From NCBI RefSeq assembly GCF_009913235.1, contig NZ_CP047897.1:2541001-2605000 (forward strand): 64,000 nucleotides of DNA, read 5' to 3'. This stretch comes from Nibribacter ruber. GTDB taxonomy: Bacteria > Bacteroidota > Bacteroidia > Cytophagales > Hymenobacteraceae. Within the stretch, counting starts at the first letter, position 1. Every line of letters starts with the position of its first letter. The position numbers and the translations under genes are program-made. Below the pieces are notes generated by a model that worked only from the letters and a program-made list of their open reading frames with translations, did no database searches and had not been told where the DNA came from. Shown here in pieces: positions 60,793 through 64,000 of this stretch.

Positions 60793-62436
60793 TTGAAAAG
60801 ACGTGATTTTATAGGACTGACCGCCATGGGCGTCGGAGGGCTTATGCTCGCTGGCATCCCAACGTTCGGTCATGAGATTGACCCGGCCAGGGCGCTGGAC
60901 ATCATAGATCCAGCCTTGAAGAAACGCCTTGCAGATGTGGCCTTGAACGCGGCCAAAGCTAAGGGCGCCACTTACACAGACGTACGCATTGGTCGTTACC
61001 TGGCGCAGAACCTGTTCACCCGCGAGAAGCAGGTGCAGGGCATTAGCACCACAGAAAGCTACGGGGTGGGCGTTCGCGTGATTGCCAACGGTACCTGGGG
61101 TTTTGCCGCCACCTCAGATGTAAGCGATAAAGGCATTGCCAAGGCCGCCGAGCAGGCCGTGGCCATCGCCAAGGCCAACTCCAAACTACAGAAAGAACCA
61201 GTCAAGCTGGCTCCACAGGAAGGCTACGGCGAGGTAAGCTGGAGAACGCCCATCAAGAAAAACGCTTTTGAAGTACCCGTTTCTGAAAAGGCAGATCTGC
61301 TCCTGGCCGCCAACGCCGCAGCTTTGGCCGCTGGTGCTAACTTCGTGAATTCTGCCTTGTTCCAGATCAATGAGCAGAAGTATTTTGCCTCTACAGACGG
61401 TTCTTACATTGACCAGGACATTCATAGAATCTGGCCGAACTTTACAGTAACCGCCGTAGACAAAGCCTCAGGCAAGTTCAAAACCCGTGACGCCTTGAGC
61501 GCGCCTATGGGTATGGGTTATGAGTACCTGACGGTAAAAGCGCCTACCATGAAAGGCCCCGAAGGCACCAGCCTCATCGGCTATGATAAATACTATGATA
61601 TTGTGGCAGACGCCGGTCTGGCCGCCAAACAAGCCCGCGAGAAACTGACGGCCAAGTCTGTTTTAGCTGGTAAATATGATATAGTCTTAGACCCGAATCA
61701 CCTGGGCTTGACCATCCACGAAAGTGTAGGTCACCCATTAGAACTAGACCGCGTGCTAGGCTACGAAGCCAACTACGCCGGTACCTCCTTCGCGACCTTA
61801 GACAAGTGGAAAACCAAGAACTTCCCATATGGCAGCAAGCTGGTGAACATCTTCGCAGACAAAGTACAGGAAGGCTCTCTGGGCGCCGTAGGCTTTGACG
61901 ATGAAGGCGTGAAAACCAAGCGTTGGGACCTCATCAAAGACGGCACGCTGGTGAACTACCAGGCCACCCGTGACCAAGCCCACATCATAGGCGAGAAGGA
62001 ATCCCATGGCTGTTCGTACGCTGACAACTGGAGCTCGGTGCAGTTCCAGCGCATGCCTAACGTGTCTCTAGCGCCTGGCAAAGAAAAGCTGAGCGTAGAC
62101 GAGATGATTAAGGACGTGAAACGCGGTATCTACATTGCCGGTCGCGGCTCTTACTCTATTGACCAACAGCGTTACAACTTCCAATTTGGTGGTCAGCTGT
62201 TCTATGAGATCAAAGACGGCAAGATTGTGGGGCCCTTAGAAGACGTGGCGTACCAGTCTAACACCCAGGAATTCTGGAACTCTTGCGCCGCCATCTGTGA
62301 CCAAAGCGACTACCGCATGTTCGGGTCGTTCTTTGATGGCAAAGGCCAGCCCAGCCAGGTAAGCGCCGTATCACACGGCTCTGCCCACACCCGTTTCAAC
62401 GGTGTCAATGTCATCAACACTGGTCGTAAGATTTAA
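60793..62436 (+). CDS. tldD: TldD-family metalloprotease with twin-arginine signal
   Basis: 547 residues from a TTG start (60793). It begins MKRRDFIGLTAMGVGGLMLA, a twin-arginine-type signal with RRDFI, so this TldD is probably exported folded; classic TldD is cytoplasmic. The zinc motif HESVGH is at 309-314 and the cysteine/His region SHGCSYADNW follows. TldD and PmbA (TldE) form a heterodimeric protease with TldD as the metal-bearing half; the partner gene starts at 62923. In between lies a four-helix-bundle gene unit. Confidence 0.92.
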   Translation: MKRRDFIGLTAMGVGGLMLAGIPTFGHEIDPARALDIIDPALKKRLADVALNAAKAKGATYTDVRIGRYLAQNLFTREKQVQGISTTESYGVGVRVIANGTWGFAATSDVSDKGIAKAAEQAVAIAKANSKLQKEPVKLAPQEGYGEVSWRTPIKKNAFEVPVSEKADLLLAANAAALAAGANFVNSALFQINEQKYFASTDGSYIDQDIHRIWPNFTVTAVDKASGKFKTRDALSAPMGMGYEYLTVKAPTMKGPEGTSLIGYDKYYDIVADAGLAAKQAREKLTAKSVLAGKYDIVLDPNHLGLTIHESVGHPLELDRVLGYEANYAGTSFATLDKWKTKNFPYGSKLVNIFADKVQEGSLGAVGFDDEGVKTKRWDLIKDGTLVNYQATRDQAHIIGEKESHGCSYADNWSSVQFQRMPNVSLAPGKEKLSVDEMIKDVKRGIYIAGRGSYSIDQQRYNFQFGGQLFYEIKDGKIVGPLEDVAYQSNTQEFWNSCAAICDQSDYRMFGSFFDGKGQPSQVSAVSHGSAHTRFNGVNVINTGRKI

Positions 62437-62439
62437 CAT

Positions 62440-62878
62440 TAGTCGCGAGTCGTGAGTCTAGAGTTGCGAGTCTTTAAAAGTGAGAAATGAGCGATAGCAT
62501 TGTTGCTAAGAAGTCTTATAGTTTCGCTCTGCTGGTAATTAAGCTTTATAAACATCTGCAGACAGATCAGCGTGAGTTTGTTTTGGCAAAGCAGGTGCTT
62601 AGAAGCGGGACTTCTATTGGAGCCAATGTAGAAGAAGCATTGGGTACTCAAACAAAGGCTGACTTTAGACATAAGCTGGCCATTGCTCTCAAAGAAGCGA
62701 ATGAAACCAGTTACTGGCTCAGGCTTTTGAAAGACTCAGATATGATTTCAGCAAGTTCTTTCTCTAGCATTCACAGTGAATGCGAAGAGTTGATAAAGAT
62801 TCTGAAGTCCATTATCATCACTTCGAAAAGCAAAGAAGAAAAACCAACTCGCGACTCGTGACTCTAGACTCGCGACTA
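62440..62878. mobile_element. Putative mobile unit: four-helix-bundle gene in inverted 7-bp repeat arrays
   Basis: The left array (62440-62472) reads TAGTC then four heptads GCGAGTC, GTGAGTC, TAGAGTT, GCGAGTC. The right array (62846-62878) on the minus strand reads TAGTC, GCGAGTC, TAGAGTC, ACGAGTC, GCGAGTT. Both therefore begin TAGTCGCGAGTC from outside. The unit starts 3 bp after the tldD stop and ends 44 bp before pmbA. No target-site duplication is obvious. Confidence 0.65.
62487..62861 (+). CDS. Four-helix-bundle protein (23S rRNA intervening-sequence/S23 family)
   Basis: 124 residues, all helical, with the family hallmarks SYSFALLVIKLYKHL, QVLRSGTSIGANVEEALGTQTKADF and ALKEANETSYWLRLL. 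Relatives are encoded by 23S rRNA intervening sequences or occur alone, and Avd of diversity-generating retroelements shares the fold. The last codons (KPTRDS and the TGA) lie inside the right-hand heptad array, so gene and array move as one. The gene is more AT-rich than tldD and pmbA on either side. Function of stand-alone copies is not established. Confidence 0.9.
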   Translation: MSDSIVAKKSYSFALLVIKLYKHLQTDQREFVLAKQVLRSGTSIGANVEEALGTQTKADFRHKLAIALKEANETSYWLRLLKDSDMISASSFSSIHSECEELIKILKSIIITSKSKEEKPTRDS

Positions 62879-62922
62879 GAAAAGTAAAACAGTTACCTAC
62901 AACTGATAGACGTTATTTAAAC

Positions 62923-64000
62923 ATGGCAATATTATCAAAAGACCAAGCCGAGGCGCTTCTCAAAAAAGCACTTAGCTATTCAAAAGCCGATGAGTGCGAG
63001 GTAAACCTCAGCGGTTATAAAGGCGGAAACATCCGTTATGCCCGCAGTACGGTGAGCACCAGCGGCGAGGAAGAAAACATGTCCCTGGCCGTAGAGGCAA
63101 GATTTGGCAAACGCTCTGGCGTGGCCACCATCAATGAGTTTGATGACGCCTCGCTGGAGAAAGTAGTGCGCCGCGCTGAGGAGGTGGCCCGCATTGCCCC
63201 GGAAAGCCCGGAGTACGTGCCTATGCTGGGACCGCAGACCTACCTGCCTAGTAACGCGTGGTTCAAATCTACCGCCGACATCAACCCAGAGTACCGCGCC
63301 GAAGCCGCCCGCAAGAGCATGGCCCTGGCAGATAGCAAGAAATTGACATCGGCTGGTTTCTGGGAAGACCGCAGTGGCTTCAATGCCAAGATGAACTCCA
63401 AAGGCCTGTTCGCCTACAACCAAAGCTCAGACGTAGATTTCTCGGTGACTATGCGCACCGAGGATGGTACTGGTACTGGCTCTGGTTATGTAACCCGTGA
63501 TGTGAGTGACGTAAGCAAACTGGATACTGCCGCCGCCTCTGAGATTGCCGCACAGAAAGCCCTTGGCTCTATGAACGCCAAAGCCATTGAGCCCGGCAAG
63601 TACACGGTTATTCTGGAGCCTACCGCCGCCGTAGATTTGTTGCAGAACATGTTTGGGAGCATGGACGCCCGCTCTGCCGAGGAAGGCCGTTCGTTCCTGA
63701 GCAAAACCGGCGGTGCTACCAAGTTAGGAGAGAAGATGTTTGACGCCCGCGTGACCATCACCTCAGACCCAACCAACCCAGAAATCCCTACCTCTACCTG
63801 GGCCGGCGATGGCCGCCCGCATGAGAAGGTGACCTGGATTGACAAAGGCGTTATTAAGCAGATGCCATACTCGCGCTTCTGGGCGCAGAAGAAAGGTGTG
63901 AAAGGCCTACCAATGCCAGGCGGTTTCATCATGCAGGGCGGTACCCAAAGCCTGGAAGACCTTATCAAAGGCACCCAGAAGGGCATCTTGGTAACGCGTC
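62923..64000 (+). CDS. pmbA: TldD/PmbA-family protease partner (3' end outside window)
   Basis: First 359 residues, open to the right edge. MAILSKDQAEALLKKAL starts at ATG 62923. The text has the TldE/PmbA pattern: VEARFGKRSGVATINEFD, GKYTVILEPTAAVDLLQNMF and FWAQKKGVKGLPMPGGFIMQGG. No HExxxH motif is seen in the visible part, which fits the non-metal half of the TldD-PmbA heterodimer. In most genomes the two genes are adjacent; here they are separated by a four-helix-bundle unit. Confidence 0.9.
   Translation, partial: MAILSKDQAEALLKKALSYSKADECEVNLSGYKGGNIRYARSTVSTSGEEENMSLAVEARFGKRSGVATINEFDDASLEKVVRRAEEVARIAPESPEYVPMLGPQTYLPSNAWFKSTADINPEYRAEAARKSMALADSKKLTSAGFWEDRSGFNAKMNSKGLFAYNQSSDVDFSVTMRTEDGTGTGSGYVTRDVSDVSKLDTAAASEIAAQKALGSMNAKAIEPGKYTVILEPTAAVDLLQNMFGSMDARSAEEGRSFLSKTGGATKLGEKMFDARVTITSDPTNPEIPTSTWAGDGRPHEKVTWIDKGVIKQMPYSRFWAQKKGVKGLPMPGGFIMQGGTQSLEDLIKGTQKGILVTR

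Noticed and set aside
62440-62878. Diversity-generating retroelement based on the Avd-like fold
   Set aside because: No reverse transcriptase, template repeat or variable repeat is found near the four-helix-bundle gene.

Overview
The window is a stretch of chromosome from a member of the Bacteroidota, most likely order Cytophagales. A Hymenobacteraceae-type organism such as Rufibacter or Pontibacter is my best guess from gene content, not a measured placement. The evidence is a type IX secretion/gliding core (sprE-like gene, gldK, gldL, gldM, gldN and a PorP/SprF-like gene), an AtpB with an exported N-terminal extension, DUF4271 beside hemD, near absence of Shine-Dalgarno sequences, and -7 promoter elements of the Bacteroidetes form TAnnTTTG.

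Layout. 1-4165 (minus): F1Fo ATP synthase operon, reading atpZ/I-like, an uncharacterised membrane gene, atpB, atpE, atpF, atpH, atpA (cut by the window edge). 4480-11167 (plus): sprE-like lipoprotein gene, a class A penicillin-binding protein and uvrC, tightly packed. 11523-17285 (minus): gldN, gldM, gldL, gldK, porP/sprF-like, ending at a long bidirectional terminator. 17423-21646 (minus): hemD, DUF4271, a WecA-like transferase, a conserved small gene and lipB. 21774-27125: assorted housekeeping and hypothetical genes (YraN, MORN-type, RlpA-SPOR, DUF72, a TPR/HExxH putative protease). 27355-36208 (minus): one regulatory and efflux unit: HlyD-type adaptor, TolC-like channel, ABC ATPase, two FtsX-type permeases, then an NtrC-type response regulator and its histidine kinase. 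A sigma-54-like promoter and an inverted-repeat activator site lie upstream of the adaptor gene. 36953-40431: an M16 peptidase pair. 40636-47517 (plus): a Spy-like protein, penicillin acylase, small envelope proteins, an AraC-type gene broken by an in-frame TAG, and an EreA/ChaN-like protein. 48699-51790 (plus): ECF sigma factor, membrane-anchored HEAT-repeat protein, and two related exported DUF4097-like proteins. 52577-60576: TonB-dependent receptor, TPR protein, nagA, M13 peptidase, pfkB. 60793-64000: a tldD-pmbA pair split by a four-helix-bundle gene.

The most striking content is in the spaces between genes. I count 26 copies of a 38-bp palindrome (18-nt arm CGTTTTTGGCCTGTTTTC, 2-nt centre). 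None lies inside a gene as called here, many sit within about 40 bp of a stop codon, and several keep pairing through compensatory changes. A ~315-bp composite repeat that itself carries one such palindrome occurs twice in opposite orientation (41356-41672 and 51836-52150). A ~160-bp MITE-like inverted repeat, several other hairpin families and a 21-bp tandem repeat fill the remaining gene-free stretches. The four-helix-bundle gene at 62487-62861 is enclosed by inverted arrays of a 7-bp repeat, one of which encodes the protein's last codons. This looks like a compact mobile unit inserted between tldD and pmbA, and is the best candidate here for an undescribed system.
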